A DNA stretch of 33,786 nucleotides, taken from positions 1-33,786 of the forward strand of contig LFEZ01000003.1 in the NCBI GenBank assembly GCA_001510295.1, written 5' to 3'. This document shows, in pieces, positions 1 to 7,952 of this stretch. The notes beneath the pieces are model-generated. The model was given only the letters and a program-made list of their open reading frames with translations. It was not told the origin of the DNA and did not search any database. A program made the position numbers and the translations under genes. Numbering within the stretch: the first letter of the stretch is position 1; every line of letters begins with the position of its first letter. Origin of the DNA: Thaumarchaeota archaeon casp-thauma4. Lineage in GTDB: Archaea > Thermoproteota > Nitrososphaeria > Nitrososphaerales > Nitrosopumilaceae.

Positions 1-10
1 ATTACTAGTC

Positions 11-205
11 TTAGTCTACTTTTTTCACTGATTTTGCGGCTGGGCCTTTTTCTGATTCACCAATTTCAAACTCAACTTTATCGCCGTCGCTAATTCGACC
101 TTGAACTTCTGTCTTGTGGACAAACAAGTCCTTGTCATTACCTTCACGTTCGATAAAACCGAAGCCTTTAGTTTGGTTAAACCATTTTACGGTTCCTGTT
201 TCCAT
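11..205 (-). CDS. Cold-shock domain protein (CspA family)
   Basis: This 64-residue protein is a single cold-shock (OB-fold) domain that should bind single-stranded RNA or DNA and act as an RNA chaperone in the cytoplasm. The two nucleic-acid-binding motifs are visible: RNP1 as KGFGFI (about residues 13-18) and RNP2 as DLFVH (about 26-30), after the family-typical start GTVKWFN. The length matches stand-alone bacterial and archaeal CSPs. A TATA-like TTGATATA on the minus strand lies about 29 nt before the ATG, which suggests a leaderless or nearly leaderless mRNA. The gene sits at the window edge, divergent from the small zinc-finger gene, and a long hairpin lies in the shared intergenic region. 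Confidence 0.95.
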   Translation of the reverse strand: METGTVKWFNQTKGFGFIEREGNDKDLFVHKTEVQGRISDGDKVEFEIGESEKGPAAKSVKKVD

Positions 206-230
206 CTTAATTTTTGTGTATTTTCACCAC

Positions 231-238
231 TATATCAA
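231..238 (-). promoter_or_regulatory. TATA-like box for the cold-shock gene
   Basis: Read on the minus strand this is TTGATATA, centred about 29 nt upstream of the ATG at 205. That spacing fits an archaeal promoter with transcription starting at or just before the start codon. The call rests on position and AT-rich motif only. Confidence 0.45.
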
Positions 239-278
239 TTTATGAAACAATCAAATTCAATCAATAACATACAATTAT

Positions 279-326
279 GTTAGCTGTAAGACCATATATG
301 CCTAAGCTCATGTATGGCATGCTAAC
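279..326. other. Nested inverted repeat (48-nt hairpin) between divergent genes
   Basis: The outer arms GTTAGC (279-284) and GCTAAC (321-326) are perfect. The inner arms CCATATATG (292-300) and CATGTATGG (309-317) pair over nine positions, with one G-U wobble on the plus-strand transcript. The hairpin loop is 301-308, and asymmetric internal loops of 7 and 3 nt separate the stems. It lies in the 228-nt gap between the cold-shock gene and the small zinc-finger gene, roughly 75-120 nt upstream of the cold-shock start. It could be a structured small RNA or a double operator. No function can be assigned from sequence alone. Confidence 0.45.
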
Positions 327-433
327 GGTTAATTTTCAAAATCAGGTTATTTACGCATGAATCAAATATTTTATACGTAAAATTAGCCATTATGAATAGA
401 TCGGTTTCTATACTAGTGATAGTCAAAAAAAAT

Positions 434-586
434 ATGGTAAAATACGTATGCAAAAGCTGTAAAACTGACTGTGATGATATTACAGAACATATGTTAAAAG
501 TGCATAAATTCTCAAAATGGATTATGGATATACAGCTTAAAACAAATCCAAATACATACAAGAATTGTTTTGAGACAAAAGCTTAG
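434..586 (+). CDS. Small zinc-finger-like protein, function unknown
   Basis: This 50-residue basic protein carries CKSCKTDCDDITEHMLKVH near its start. The C-x2-C followed by H-x4-H is arranged like a C2H2-type zinc finger. I chose the ATG at 434 over the upstream in-frame ATG at 392 because the zinc motif starts directly after it and a TATA-like CTATAC lies about 24 nt upstream. The extra N-terminal residues of the longer version (NRSVSILVIVKKN) look unrelated to the finger. The protein may bind nucleic acid or protein. I cannot name a family. Confidence 0.6.
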   Translation: MVKYVCKSCKTDCDDITEHMLKVHKFSKWIMDIQLKTNPNTYKNCFETKA

Positions 587-657
587 AATTATTGAAAAAT
601 AGTGTGCATCATAATTTATTCATTTTATTCATCCAGTTAATTATTTACGTTAAACTT

Positions 658-680
658 TAATTCATTTAAAAAATGAATTA
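658..680. terminator. Perfect 10-bp inverted repeat between convergent genes
   Basis: TAATTCATTT (658-667) and its exact complement AAATGAATTA (671-680) flank a 3-nt AAA loop. It lies 8 nt past the stop of the ABC ATPase gene (minus strand) and about 70 nt past the stop of the zinc-finger gene (plus strand). The position between convergent ends suggests a bidirectional 3'-end or terminator element. Archaeal termination depends mostly on U-rich tracts, so the hairpin may instead stabilise mRNA 3' ends. Confidence 0.4.
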
Positions 681-688
681 CCTCTGTT

Positions 689-1624
689 TTATTCATAAAG
701 CCAACAAGAAACATAGCCACTTTTAGTTTTGATTTTTGGAGGATCTTTTTTACATTTTTCCATTGCTTCAGGACATCTATCATAAAACTTACAACCTTCA
801 GGAGGATTTACCAAGTTTGGAGGAGTTCCAGGAATAAATTTGGGTTTTGTATTTTTTGATAAAACAGGAATTGATTCTAGGAGTCCTTTTGTATAGGGAT
901 GCTTTGGTTCAAGAAAAATTTCTTCAGAATTACCAAACTCAATCATTTGCCCCCCATACATAATTCCAATTTTTTCAGCAACCTCTGATAAAACTGCTAA
1001 ATCATGAGATATTATCATAAATGATAGACCGTCTTTTTTTAATTTTTTGAAAAGATTGACAATTTGAGCTTGAATCAACATATCCAGTGCAGTTGTAGGT
1101 TCATCGGCAATTACAAGTTTTGGCTTCAAAATTAACGCCATAGAAATAACAACTCGTTGTTTCATTCCTCCACTTAATTCATGAGGGAATTTTTTCAATA
1201 TAGATTCGTCAAGATTAACAGAGGTTAAAGAATCGATTATAGCTTTTTTCTGATCGCCTTTAAAATTATGTTGCTTTAATACTTCTTCAAATTGTCGTTC
1301 TATTGAAAAAACAGGATCAAGCGAATTCATCGCACCTTGGAAAACCATAGAAATTTCTTTCCAACGTATAGTTTTATCAAATTCATCATCTGGGATATCA
1401 AGTAATGATTCTCCATTAAATTGTATTTTTCCAGAATAAATTTTTCCATTCATAATCATTTTAATGATGGACAATCCAAGTGTACTTTTACCACATGCAC
1501 TTTCACCTGCAATTCCAATTGATTCTCCCTTGTCTATTGCAAATGTGACGTCCTCTAATGCGTGGATCAATCCGTTCGAGGCGTTATATCGAGTAGTCAA
1601 ATTTTCAATTGAAATAAAACTCAT
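689..1624 (-). CDS. Peptide/nickel-type ABC transporter ATP-binding protein (OppD/DppD family)
   Basis: This 311-residue cytoplasmic ATPase would power an oligopeptide, dipeptide or nickel importer. It has Walker A GESACGKST (residues 40-48), a Q-loop around VFQGAMNSLDP, the signature LSGGMKQR, Walker B LVIADEPTTALD and the H-loop ISHDLAVL. The C-terminal extension typical of the Opp/Dpp subfamily is present, with HPYTKGLL, the IPGTPPNLVNPPEGCKF region and clustered cysteines (CKFYDRC, CKKDPP). The length is normal for OppD. No permease, solute-binding protein or second ATPase lies next to it, so within this window it is an orphan. The substrate cannot be told from sequence. A TATA-like region about 26 nt upstream of the ATG suggests a leaderless start. 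Confidence 0.93.
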   Translation of the reverse strand: MSFISIENLTTRYNASNGLIHALEDVTFAIDKGESIGIAGESACGKSTLGLSIIKMIMNGKIYSGKIQFNGESLLDIPDDEFDKTIRWKEISMVFQGAMNSLDPVFSIERQFEEVLKQHNFKGDQKKAIIDSLTSVNLDESILKKFPHELSGGMKQRVVISMALILKPKLVIADEPTTALDMLIQAQIVNLFKKLKKDGLSFMIISHDLAVLSEVAEKIGIMYGGQMIEFGNSEEIFLEPKHPYTKGLLESIPVLSKNTKPKFIPGTPPNLVNPPEGCKFYDRCPEAMEKCKKDPPKIKTKSGYVSCWLYE

Positions 1625-1681
1625 ATTTTTAGTTAGGAGAGGTTAGATTAAGTTTTTACTTGTGTGTATTTTCATTATTTC

Positions 1682-2968
1682 ATGGATATTTCAAGAACAC
1701 ACCTCATTGAAGAACTAAATTCATCTATGGAAGGAAAAGAGGTCATATTTGGAGGTTGGATAGTAGACCTTCGAAAGCTTGGAAAAATGGCATTTTTAAC
1801 TGTTAGAGATGTTACAGGAATGTGTCAGGTCATAGTCAAAGGAGATTCAATGAATTTGCTAGAAGGGTTAAACAGACAAAGCGTTGTAAGAGTATTAGGA
1901 AAGATACAATCTAGTAAAGCAAAAGATTTTGATTTTGAGGTTTCTGCAACAACGATTCAAGTTCTTGCAAAAGCAGAATATCCACTTCCAATAGACCCAA
2001 TTGGAAGATTAGAAAGTGATATCGATAACAGATTAAATTCAAGAGCTCTAGATATGAGAAACCAAAAAACTGCATCAATCTTCAAACTGAGAAGTAAAGT
2101 TTTAGCATCAATTAGAGAGACGCTCATTAAAAGAAAGTTCATTGAGATTAACACACCCAAGATCATTGGCAGTGCAAGTGAAGGAGGAGCAGATTTGTTT
2201 GGTCTTGACTATTTTGGACAACAAGCATACTTGGCTCAGAGCCCACAGCTTTACAAAGAACAGATGACAATAGGATTAGAAAGAGTATTTGAGATTTCAT
2301 CATTTTATAGAGCAGAGAAATCACACACAGGAAGACATCTGAGTGAATTTACTAGTGTCGATATTGAGGCTGCAATGATGGATTATACAGATGTCATGGA
2401 TATTTTAGAATCAATTGTGGTGGATGTTTTTAAAAATACATCTGAAAATTGTAAAACAGAACAACAAGAAATTGGACACGAAATTAAAGTTCCAGATTCA
2501 CCTTTTGAACGAATAACATACAAACAGGCATTAGAGGAATTGGGAAGTATTGGTATCAAAATAGAATTTGGAGAAGATTTACAGGATTCACATCTTCGCA
2601 GTTTAGGAGAGAAACATCCAGGATTTTTCTTTTTGACAGATTGGCCTATGAAACTAAAACCATTTTATATTCATGAGAAAGATGATGATCCCACACTTTC
2701 ACGTTCATTTGACTTGCAATATGGCTATCTTGAATTATCGTCAGGAGGACGCAGATTGCACGATTCAGAACAGCTAAAATCTAGATTAAAAGAACAAAAT
2801 TTAGATCCTACAAGCTTTGAAGAACATTTGAAAACATTTGGATGGGGAATGCCACCACACTCAGGTTGGGGTATGGGGCTAGACAGATTTATGACAGTTT
2901 TAGTTGGAATTGACAATGTACGAGAAGTAGTTTTGTATCCAAGAGATCCTGATAGGCTCAAACCATAA
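1682..2968 (+). CDS. aspS: Aspartyl-tRNA synthetase, archaeal type
   Basis: This class II aminoacyl-tRNA synthetase charges tRNA(Asp) with aspartate in the cytoplasm. An N-terminal OB-fold anticodon-binding domain (about residues 1-100) precedes a catalytic core with motif 2 (FYRAEKSHTGRHLSEF) and motif 3 (GWGMGLDRFMTVLVG). The 428-residue length fits archaeal AspRS, which lacks the bacterial GAD insertion. I prefer the ATG at 1682 over an in-frame GTG at 1664, because an AT-rich TATA-like stretch (about 1650-1660) lies about 27 nt upstream and the conserved domain starts there. K81 aligns with a residue associated with discriminating archaeal AspRS, but V28 sits where Trp or His would be expected, so specificity is unclear. 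Confidence 0.95.
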   Translation: MDISRTHLIEELNSSMEGKEVIFGGWIVDLRKLGKMAFLTVRDVTGMCQVIVKGDSMNLLEGLNRQSVVRVLGKIQSSKAKDFDFEVSATTIQVLAKAEYPLPIDPIGRLESDIDNRLNSRALDMRNQKTASIFKLRSKVLASIRETLIKRKFIEINTPKIIGSASEGGADLFGLDYFGQQAYLAQSPQLYKEQMTIGLERVFEISSFYRAEKSHTGRHLSEFTSVDIEAAMMDYTDVMDILESIVVDVFKNTSENCKTEQQEIGHEIKVPDSPFERITYKQALEELGSIGIKIEFGEDLQDSHLRSLGEKHPGFFFLTDWPMKLKPFYIHEKDDDPTLSRSFDLQYGYLELSSGGRRLHDSEQLKSRLKEQNLDPTSFEEHLKTFGWGMPPHSGWGMGLDRFMTVLVGIDNVREVVLYPRDPDRLKP

Positions 2969-3051
2969 ATTTTATTGAAAAAAATTAGATAAAAGACAAA
3001 CATTCGTGACAATGCCAAATATCAAATTAAATTGTATTATGATTAATTATA

Positions 3052-3168
3052 ATGACAACTGAAGAACGTAGTAGAGCCTCAATATTTGGATGGATAGGTC
3101 ACGATCTTGCAGCACTAAAACGAAGCTATGCATCAGTAAAAGGCTGGAAAATTAGAAGAAGAAATTAA
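3052..3168 (+). CDS. Possible 38-residue basic small protein
   Basis: An ATG-to-TAA frame encodes 38 residues starting MTTEERSRASIFGW and ending with the basic tail KGWKIRRRN. It fills most of the gap between aspS and leuB. Composition looks protein-like, with an acidic-polar start, an amphipathic middle (HDLAALKRSYASVKGW) and an Arg/Lys-rich end. I recognise no family. It may be a real short gene, as is common in compact thaumarchaeal genomes, or a chance frame. Confidence 0.45.
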   Translation: MTTEERSRASIFGWIGHDLAALKRSYASVKGWKIRRRN

Positions 3169-3173
3169 CAGAT

Positions 3174-4187
3174 CTATAATCGACGGATAATTTCACTAGT
3201 AAATTCCTGTGTAGATTTTTCTCCACCAATATCTTTAGTGGTAATCCCAGATTTTATCAAATCTAGTACTACATCCTCAAGTTTTTTGCCAGCATGAATA
3301 CAATCAGAATCATTATTTTTTGAGCCCAACCAATCCAACATCATTTTTGTAGATAGTATGAATGAAGAAGGATTAGCGATTTGTTTTCCAGCAATATCAA
3401 ATGCAGCACCGTGAACTGGTTCAAAAATACCAAAATTATCACCTAAATTTGCAGCAGGTGCCATACCTAATCCACCGACAACTTGAGATGATTCATCAGA
3501 TAAAATATCACCAAACAAGTTTGTAGTCACAATTACATCAAATTCATGAGGGGCTCGAATCAAGTTCATAGCGCATGCATCAACATACATTTGATCAAAA
3601 CTAACATCAGGATAATCTTTTGATATTTCTTCACAACTTTTGGCAAAAAGACCATCAGTCAATTTCATTACATTCGATTTATGAACACATGTTACTCGTT
3701 TTTGATTATTTCTATCTATTGCAGTTTCAAATGCATGTTTTGCAATTCTTTTTGATGCTTTTTCACTTATTATTCTTAATGCTACAGCAGTGCCATCTAC
3801 CTGAAATTCTTGTCCAGTGTAAAGATCTTCTGTATTTTCACGTACAATTACAAGATCAATATCATTTCGTAAAGCAGGAGTATTTGGATATGATTTTGCA
3901 GGACGAATATTTGCATACAGATCTAACTTTTGTCTTAATGCAACAATTACATCTTTAGCACTTTCTCCAACAGGAGCTTTCAAACATGCATCAGACGATT
4001 TAATTGATTCAAAAACATCATCAGGTAATGCGGTGCCAGTTTTTTCAAGTGCAGTATCACCGGCCACAAGAGATTTCACATCAAATTTAACATTTAATTT
4101 ATCATGAATTGTATCCAAAATTGTTTTTACAGATTCAGATAATTCAGGACCAATTCCGTCACCAGTAATTAAAGAAATTTTATACAT
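3174..4187 (-). CDS. leuB: 3-isopropylmalate dehydrogenase (isocitrate/isopropylmalate dehydrogenase family)
   Basis: This 337-residue beta-decarboxylating dehydrogenase most likely oxidises 3-isopropylmalate in leucine synthesis with NAD. It shows LITGDGIGPEL at the N-terminus, the substrate-binding IRPAKSYPNTPAL and VRENTEDLYTG segments, and the metal-binding NLFGDILSDESSQVVGG. The cofactor loop EPVHGAAFDIAGKQIANP follows. VRENTE-type loops also occur in isocitrate and homoisocitrate dehydrogenases, so the leucine assignment leans on its place as last gene of ilvB-ilvN-leuA-leuB. The start is set by GGTGAT (4193-4198) five nt before the ATG at 4187, in preference to an in-frame TTG at 4193. 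Confidence 0.85.
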   Translation of the reverse strand: MYKISLITGDGIGPELSESVKTILDTIHDKLNVKFDVKSLVAGDTALEKTGTALPDDVFESIKSSDACLKAPVGESAKDVIVALRQKLDLYANIRPAKSYPNTPALRNDIDLVIVRENTEDLYTGQEFQVDGTAVALRIISEKASKRIAKHAFETAIDRNNQKRVTCVHKSNVMKLTDGLFAKSCEEISKDYPDVSFDQMYVDACAMNLIRAPHEFDVIVTTNLFGDILSDESSQVVGGLGMAPAANLGDNFGIFEPVHGAAFDIAGKQIANPSSFILSTKMMLDWLGSKNNDSDCIHAGKKLEDVVLDLIKSGITTKDIGGEKSTQEFTSEIIRRL

Positions 4188-4192
4188 ATACA

Positions 4193-4198
4193 ATCACC
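4193..4198 (-). promoter_or_regulatory. Shine-Dalgarno site deciding the leuB start
   Basis: On the minus strand this reads GGTGAT, complementary to the archaeal 16S 3' end, and sits 5 nt before the ATG at 4187. It excludes the TTG at 4193, which overlaps it. Confidence 0.6.
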
Positions 4199-4214
4199 TA
4201 AAATGTTATAACGA

Positions 4215-5729
4215 TTAAATCTTCTTTTCCTTTAGAAGATTTTTTAACATTATACGATTAATTCCATCAACCATAGCTTGTACACTTGTCGTTACAATAT
4301 CCTCACCGACAGATTTAGATGAAATAATACTACCTCGTGCATCTTCTACTTTTACAGTTACCTCACATAATGCATTGGCACCACCAGAAATAGAATCCAA
4401 TTTGTATTCCTTTAATCTTATTTTACCAGTAATTTGACTGGTGATTTTCTGTATTGCATTTAATGCTGCATCAACAGGACCAACACCAAAATCTGTTGCT
4501 AAAAATTCTTGTCCATCGATATTTAATTTTATAAATGCATAAGGCATTGTTCCGACACCGGTTGACACGGAAAATCCTGTTAATTGAACAATTCGTTTTA
4601 ATTTATTTTCACCAATTACTTCATTTGCCATAGATAACAATTCAACTTCAGTGACTTGTTTTCCTTGGTCACCTAATGCTTTTACCTTCTCCAAGATTTG
4701 CTTTGTTTGTTCATTGTTTGGTTCAATACCATACTCTTTGAGCATTGCATTCATACCATGAATTCCAGCATGTTTTCCTACTTGAAACCAACGTGTTCGC
4801 CCTACAATTTCAGGACTAATTGGCTCGTAAGTCAAAGGATTGTTCAATACACCATGAGTATGAATTCCAGATTCATGACCAAATGCATTTTCGCCAACTA
4901 TCGCTTTGTTTGGCTGTACAGACATTCCTGCTAATTTTGAAACATATCTTGAAGTTTCATATAATAATTTTGTATTGATGTTTGTATCCCATTTTTTCTC
5001 AAATTTTAAACTGGTCAATGCCATAACAAATTCTTCTAAAGAAGCATTTCCTGCACGTTCACCAATTCCATTAATTGTAACATGAGCACAAGATGCACCA
5101 GATTGTACACCAGAAATTGCATTTGCTACAGCCAAACCAAAGTCATTGTGGCAATGTACACTAATTGGTAATTTTGATACATCAATTGCATCTTTTGTGA
5201 TTTCACCCATATATTGAGGAGTTGAATAACCTACAGTATCTGGAATATCAATTCTATCAGCACCTGCACTAGTAACAGATCTAAAAACTTTTTTCAAGAA
5301 TTCCCTATCAGTTCTAGTTGCATCTTCTGCAGAAAATTCTACTTGTAGCCCTCTAGATTTTCCATATTCTACGGCTTCAATAGCTTTTTCCAAAGCTTCA
5401 TCACGTGTCATTTTTAATTTATACTCTAAATGAATATCAGAAGTAGCAATGAACGTGTGTATGTAATTTAATCCACAGTCTACAGCAGCATCAATATCTT
5501 TTTTGTTTGTTCTTGCTAATCCACATAACTCTGCATTTAGTCCTTCTGCGACAATTAATTTTATGCCCTCTTTTTCTCCTTCAGAGATGATAGGAAAACC
5601 AGTTTCAATTGCATCGACTCCCAATTCATCAAGTTTTTTTGCAATGTTTAATTTTTTTTCTGGAGATAATGAAATACCAGGAGATTGTTCTCCATCACGC
5701 AAGGTGGTATCAAATATTCTAATGTTCAT
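4215..5729 (-). CDS. leuA: 2-isopropylmalate synthase (LeuA/CimA family)
   Basis: This roughly 504-residue enzyme condenses acetyl-CoA with 2-oxoisovalerate, the first committed step of leucine synthesis. Family landmarks are DTTLRDGEQSPG near the N-terminus, the metal ligands in SVHCHNDFGLAVAN, GERAGNASLEE, and the subdomain signature GHESGIHTHG followed by VGKHAGIHGM. A C-terminal regulatory (LeuA dimer) domain follows, with GVGPVDAALNAIQ. Citramalate synthases share this architecture, so a role in isoleucine synthesis via pyruvate cannot be excluded. The ATG at 5729 overlaps the end of ilvN by 11 nt. A GTG at 5738 is the alternative start. The overlap implies translational coupling within the operon. 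Confidence 0.9.
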   Translation of the reverse strand: MNIRIFDTTLRDGEQSPGISLSPEKKLNIAKKLDELGVDAIETGFPIISEGEKEGIKLIVAEGLNAELCGLARTNKKDIDAAVDCGLNYIHTFIATSDIHLEYKLKMTRDEALEKAIEAVEYGKSRGLQVEFSAEDATRTDREFLKKVFRSVTSAGADRIDIPDTVGYSTPQYMGEITKDAIDVSKLPISVHCHNDFGLAVANAISGVQSGASCAHVTINGIGERAGNASLEEFVMALTSLKFEKKWDTNINTKLLYETSRYVSKLAGMSVQPNKAIVGENAFGHESGIHTHGVLNNPLTYEPISPEIVGRTRWFQVGKHAGIHGMNAMLKEYGIEPNNEQTKQILEKVKALGDQGKQVTEVELLSMANEVIGENKLKRIVQLTGFSVSTGVGTMPYAFIKLNIDGQEFLATDFGVGPVDAALNAIQKITSQITGKIRLKEYKLDSISGGANALCEVTVKVEDARGSIISSKSVGEDIVTTSVQAMVDGINRIMLKNLLKEKKI

Positions 5730-6210
5730 GCTTTTCACGCTCTAATGCAGTTATACCAGTTCGTGCCATTTCTATTAATCCAAATTTCTTTGCCAATTCT
5801 TCAAAGGCACTAATTTGATGAGGGGTTGCAGTCATTTCCACAATAATTGACTCTTTTTTAGCATCATGTATTTTTGCAGAGTATGCACTGGCTAATTTGT
5901 TAATTTCCATACTATCTTCTGGTTTGGTTACTTTAATCTTAAACATTACCAACTCCCTATACACTGAGTTATTAACATCTAATCTATGAACCTCAATTGT
6001 ATCAATCATTTTGTCAAGTTGTTTGACAATCTGTGTGATTTGCTTCTCATCGCCAAATGTAGTGATAGTCATTCTAGAATATTTTTTATCTTCAGTGACA
6101 CCTACGGAAATACTGTCTATGTTGAAATTACGTGATCTGAAAAGATGTGTAACCTTAAACAATATTCCAGGTTTATTTTCCACTTTGATTGATAAAATTG
6201 CCCAAACCAT
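5719..6210 (-). CDS. ilvN: Acetolactate synthase small (regulatory) subunit
   Basis: This 163-residue regulatory subunit of acetohydroxyacid synthase has an N-terminal ACT domain (AILSIKVENKPGILFKVTHLFRSR...) and the C-terminal ALS_ss_C region. In the family the ACT domain confers feedback inhibition by branched-chain amino acids and the subunit raises the activity of the large subunit. It lies directly after ilvB. The ATG at 6210 is favoured over the GTG at 6219 because GTGAT (6215-6219) forms a Shine-Dalgarno site 4 nt before it. The segments SISVGVTEDKKYSRMTI and KLIDTIEVHRL-like text are typical of IlvH/IlvN. Confidence 0.93.
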   Translation of the reverse strand: MVWAILSIKVENKPGILFKVTHLFRSRNFNIDSISVGVTEDKKYSRMTITTFGDEKQITQIVKQLDKMIDTIEVHRLDVNNSVYRELVMFKIKVTKPEDSMEINKLASAYSAKIHDAKKESIIVEMTATPHQISAFEELAKKFGLIEMARTGITALEREKHEH

Positions 6211-6220
6211 TTCTATCACA

Positions 6221-7927
6221 TTATGAGGGTAAGATCATATCCTTTAATCCAGTTCCGGGTGCAACAAATGGTAATACATCTTCTTCAGGATCTATTGGAA
6301 TATCAATTACAGTTGCAATATCACTTTTTAATGCAGTTTTAATTGCATTACTAAGCTCATCCATTGATTGTGCACGCAATCCTTGTGCGCCATATGATTC
6401 TGCTAATTTAACATAATCAGGACATTTTTTTAGATCAACACCAACCATACGGCGGTTATAGAAAGTTCTTTGCCATTGTGCAACCATTCCTAATGAATTA
6501 TTGTTTATCAAAAATACAATTACAGGTAAATCCTCTAATACAGAAGTTGCAAGTGAATTCTCGGTCATGTTAAAGCTACCATCGCCTGCAATGTCAACTA
6601 CAGGGACATTAGGACGTGCAGTTTTTGCTCCAATTGCTGCAGGAAATCCCCAACCCATAGTACCTAAACCAGTTGAGCTAAAGAAAGTCCCAGGATGTAT
6701 AGCATCAAAAAATAATGAAGCCCACATTTGATGTTGACCTACTTCAGTAGTTACAATAGATTCCTTTGGAAGTAATTCTCGTAATTTTCTAAGAATTTTA
6801 GCGGCACCCATTTCACCAGGATGTAATTTCAAATTTTCACGCCAATATTGTTTAACTTCTTTCACATGTTTTAACCAAGGATTATCATCAGAGGTTCGTA
6901 CAGCTTTATCCATTAACATTTTTCCAAATATACGTAATGATGCACGTACATCTCCTACTACAGCTACAGAAGTTGTTTGGTTCTTTCCAATTTCTGCTGG
7001 ATCGACATCCATATGAATAATTTTCAAATTCTTTTCAAACTCTGCAAATGTACCAACAGAACGGTCTGAGAATCTAGTTCCAATTGCTAAAACGCAATCA
7101 GCTTCAGTCATCAATTTATTGGCTTCTGCATGTCCATGCATTCCAATTGGCCCTAAGGATAACGGATGATTTTCAGGAAATGAACCCTTACCTTTGAAGG
7201 TAGTTACTACAGGAATCATGAGTAATTCAGCTATTGATTGTAATTCTGCAAATGCAGATGAAATGATTACACCACCACCAGCAAGAATTATCGGTTTTTG
7301 TGCAGATAACAATAATTCTACTGCACGAGCAGTATTTGTAATATCAGGATCTGCCCAAGGGTGATAACCAGGAACTCTTACTTCGTCTGGGAAAGTAAAC
7401 TTACCTTCATTTTGTTGAACATCTTTAGGAATATCTAATAATACAGGACCAGGTCTTCCAGTTTCTGCAATGTAAAATCCTTGTTTGACCATTATTGGAA
7501 TTTCTTCAGGAGTTCTTGGTTGATATGAATATTTTAATGCAGGATTAGCCATACCGATTATATCACTTTCTTGAAATGCATCTCTTCCTATCATTGCTAC
7601 CGGAACTTGACCAGTTACTGCAACCATCGGTGCAGAATCTGCTTGTGCAGTTGCAATTCCAGTTAACAAATTGGTCGCACCAGGTCCAGAAGTTGCAAAA
7701 CATACACCAGGTTTTCTACTTACTCTACCAAAACCATCTGCCATATGTGCAGCAGATTGTTCATGTCTTACCAATATATGACGAATGTTACTCTTTCCCA
7801 ATTCATCATACATTGGAAGGTTCGCACCTCCCGGTAGGCCGAAGACTTCTTTTACTCCTTCTTTTTCCAATGATTTCATTAGCGCAGCTGCGCCGATCAT
7901 ACTTTCCATTTTATTATTATCACTCAT
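6221..7927 (-). CDS. ilvB: Acetolactate synthase large (catalytic) subunit
   Basis: This 568-residue thiamine-diphosphate enzyme condenses pyruvate with pyruvate or 2-oxobutyrate, starting Val/Leu and Ile synthesis. The activating glutamate is E56 in VRHEQSAAHMADGFGR. The PP-binding and FAD-fold middle domain includes GGGVIISSA. The ThDP/Mg motif is GDGSFNMTENSLAT...NNNS in the C-terminal third. The length and the GTG-rich motif GTRFSDRSVGTFAEF fit true acetohydroxyacid synthases rather than related oxidases. It is the first gene of the ilvB-ilvN-leuA-leuB operon. A 16-bp inverted repeat lies 26-41 nt upstream of its ATG. Confidence 0.95.
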   Translation of the reverse strand: MSDNNKMESMIGAAALMKSLEKEGVKEVFGLPGGANLPMYDELGKSNIRHILVRHEQSAAHMADGFGRVSRKPGVCFATSGPGATNLLTGIATAQADSAPMVAVTGQVPVAMIGRDAFQESDIIGMANPALKYSYQPRTPEEIPIMVKQGFYIAETGRPGPVLLDIPKDVQQNEGKFTFPDEVRVPGYHPWADPDITNTARAVELLLSAQKPIILAGGGVIISSAFAELQSIAELLMIPVVTTFKGKGSFPENHPLSLGPIGMHGHAEANKLMTEADCVLAIGTRFSDRSVGTFAEFEKNLKIIHMDVDPAEIGKNQTTSVAVVGDVRASLRIFGKMLMDKAVRTSDDNPWLKHVKEVKQYWRENLKLHPGEMGAAKILRKLRELLPKESIVTTEVGQHQMWASLFFDAIHPGTFFSSTGLGTMGWGFPAAIGAKTARPNVPVVDIAGDGSFNMTENSLATSVLEDLPVIVFLINNNSLGMVAQWQRTFYNRRMVGVDLKKCPDYVKLAESYGAQGLRAQSMDELSNAIKTALKSDIATVIDIPIDPEEDVLPFVAPGTGLKDMILPS

Positions 7928-7952
7928 AATCCTAATTTAAATCGGTAAATTG

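Noticed and set aside
279-326. tRNA gene
   Set aside because: The element is only 48 nt and lacks cloverleaf arms, a T-loop motif and an acceptor stem.
392-433. Upstream start for the small zinc-finger gene
   Set aside because: The extra residues do not look part of the domain, and the TATA-like box at about 408-413 is better placed for the ATG at 434.
3620-3958. Plus-strand open frame of 112 codons
   Set aside because: It lies fully inside leuB on the opposite strand. Its Leu/His/Gln-rich composition is typical of an antisense shadow.
3174-4187. NAD/NADP isocitrate dehydrogenase
   Set aside because: The family is shared and one loop looks isocitrate-like, but operon position after leuA and ilvBN favours isopropylmalate dehydrogenase. 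This remains the main alternative.
7576-7929. Plus-strand open frame of 117 codons opposite ilvB
   Set aside because: It is a low-complexity Leu/His/Gln shadow of the strongly conserved ilvB N-terminus.
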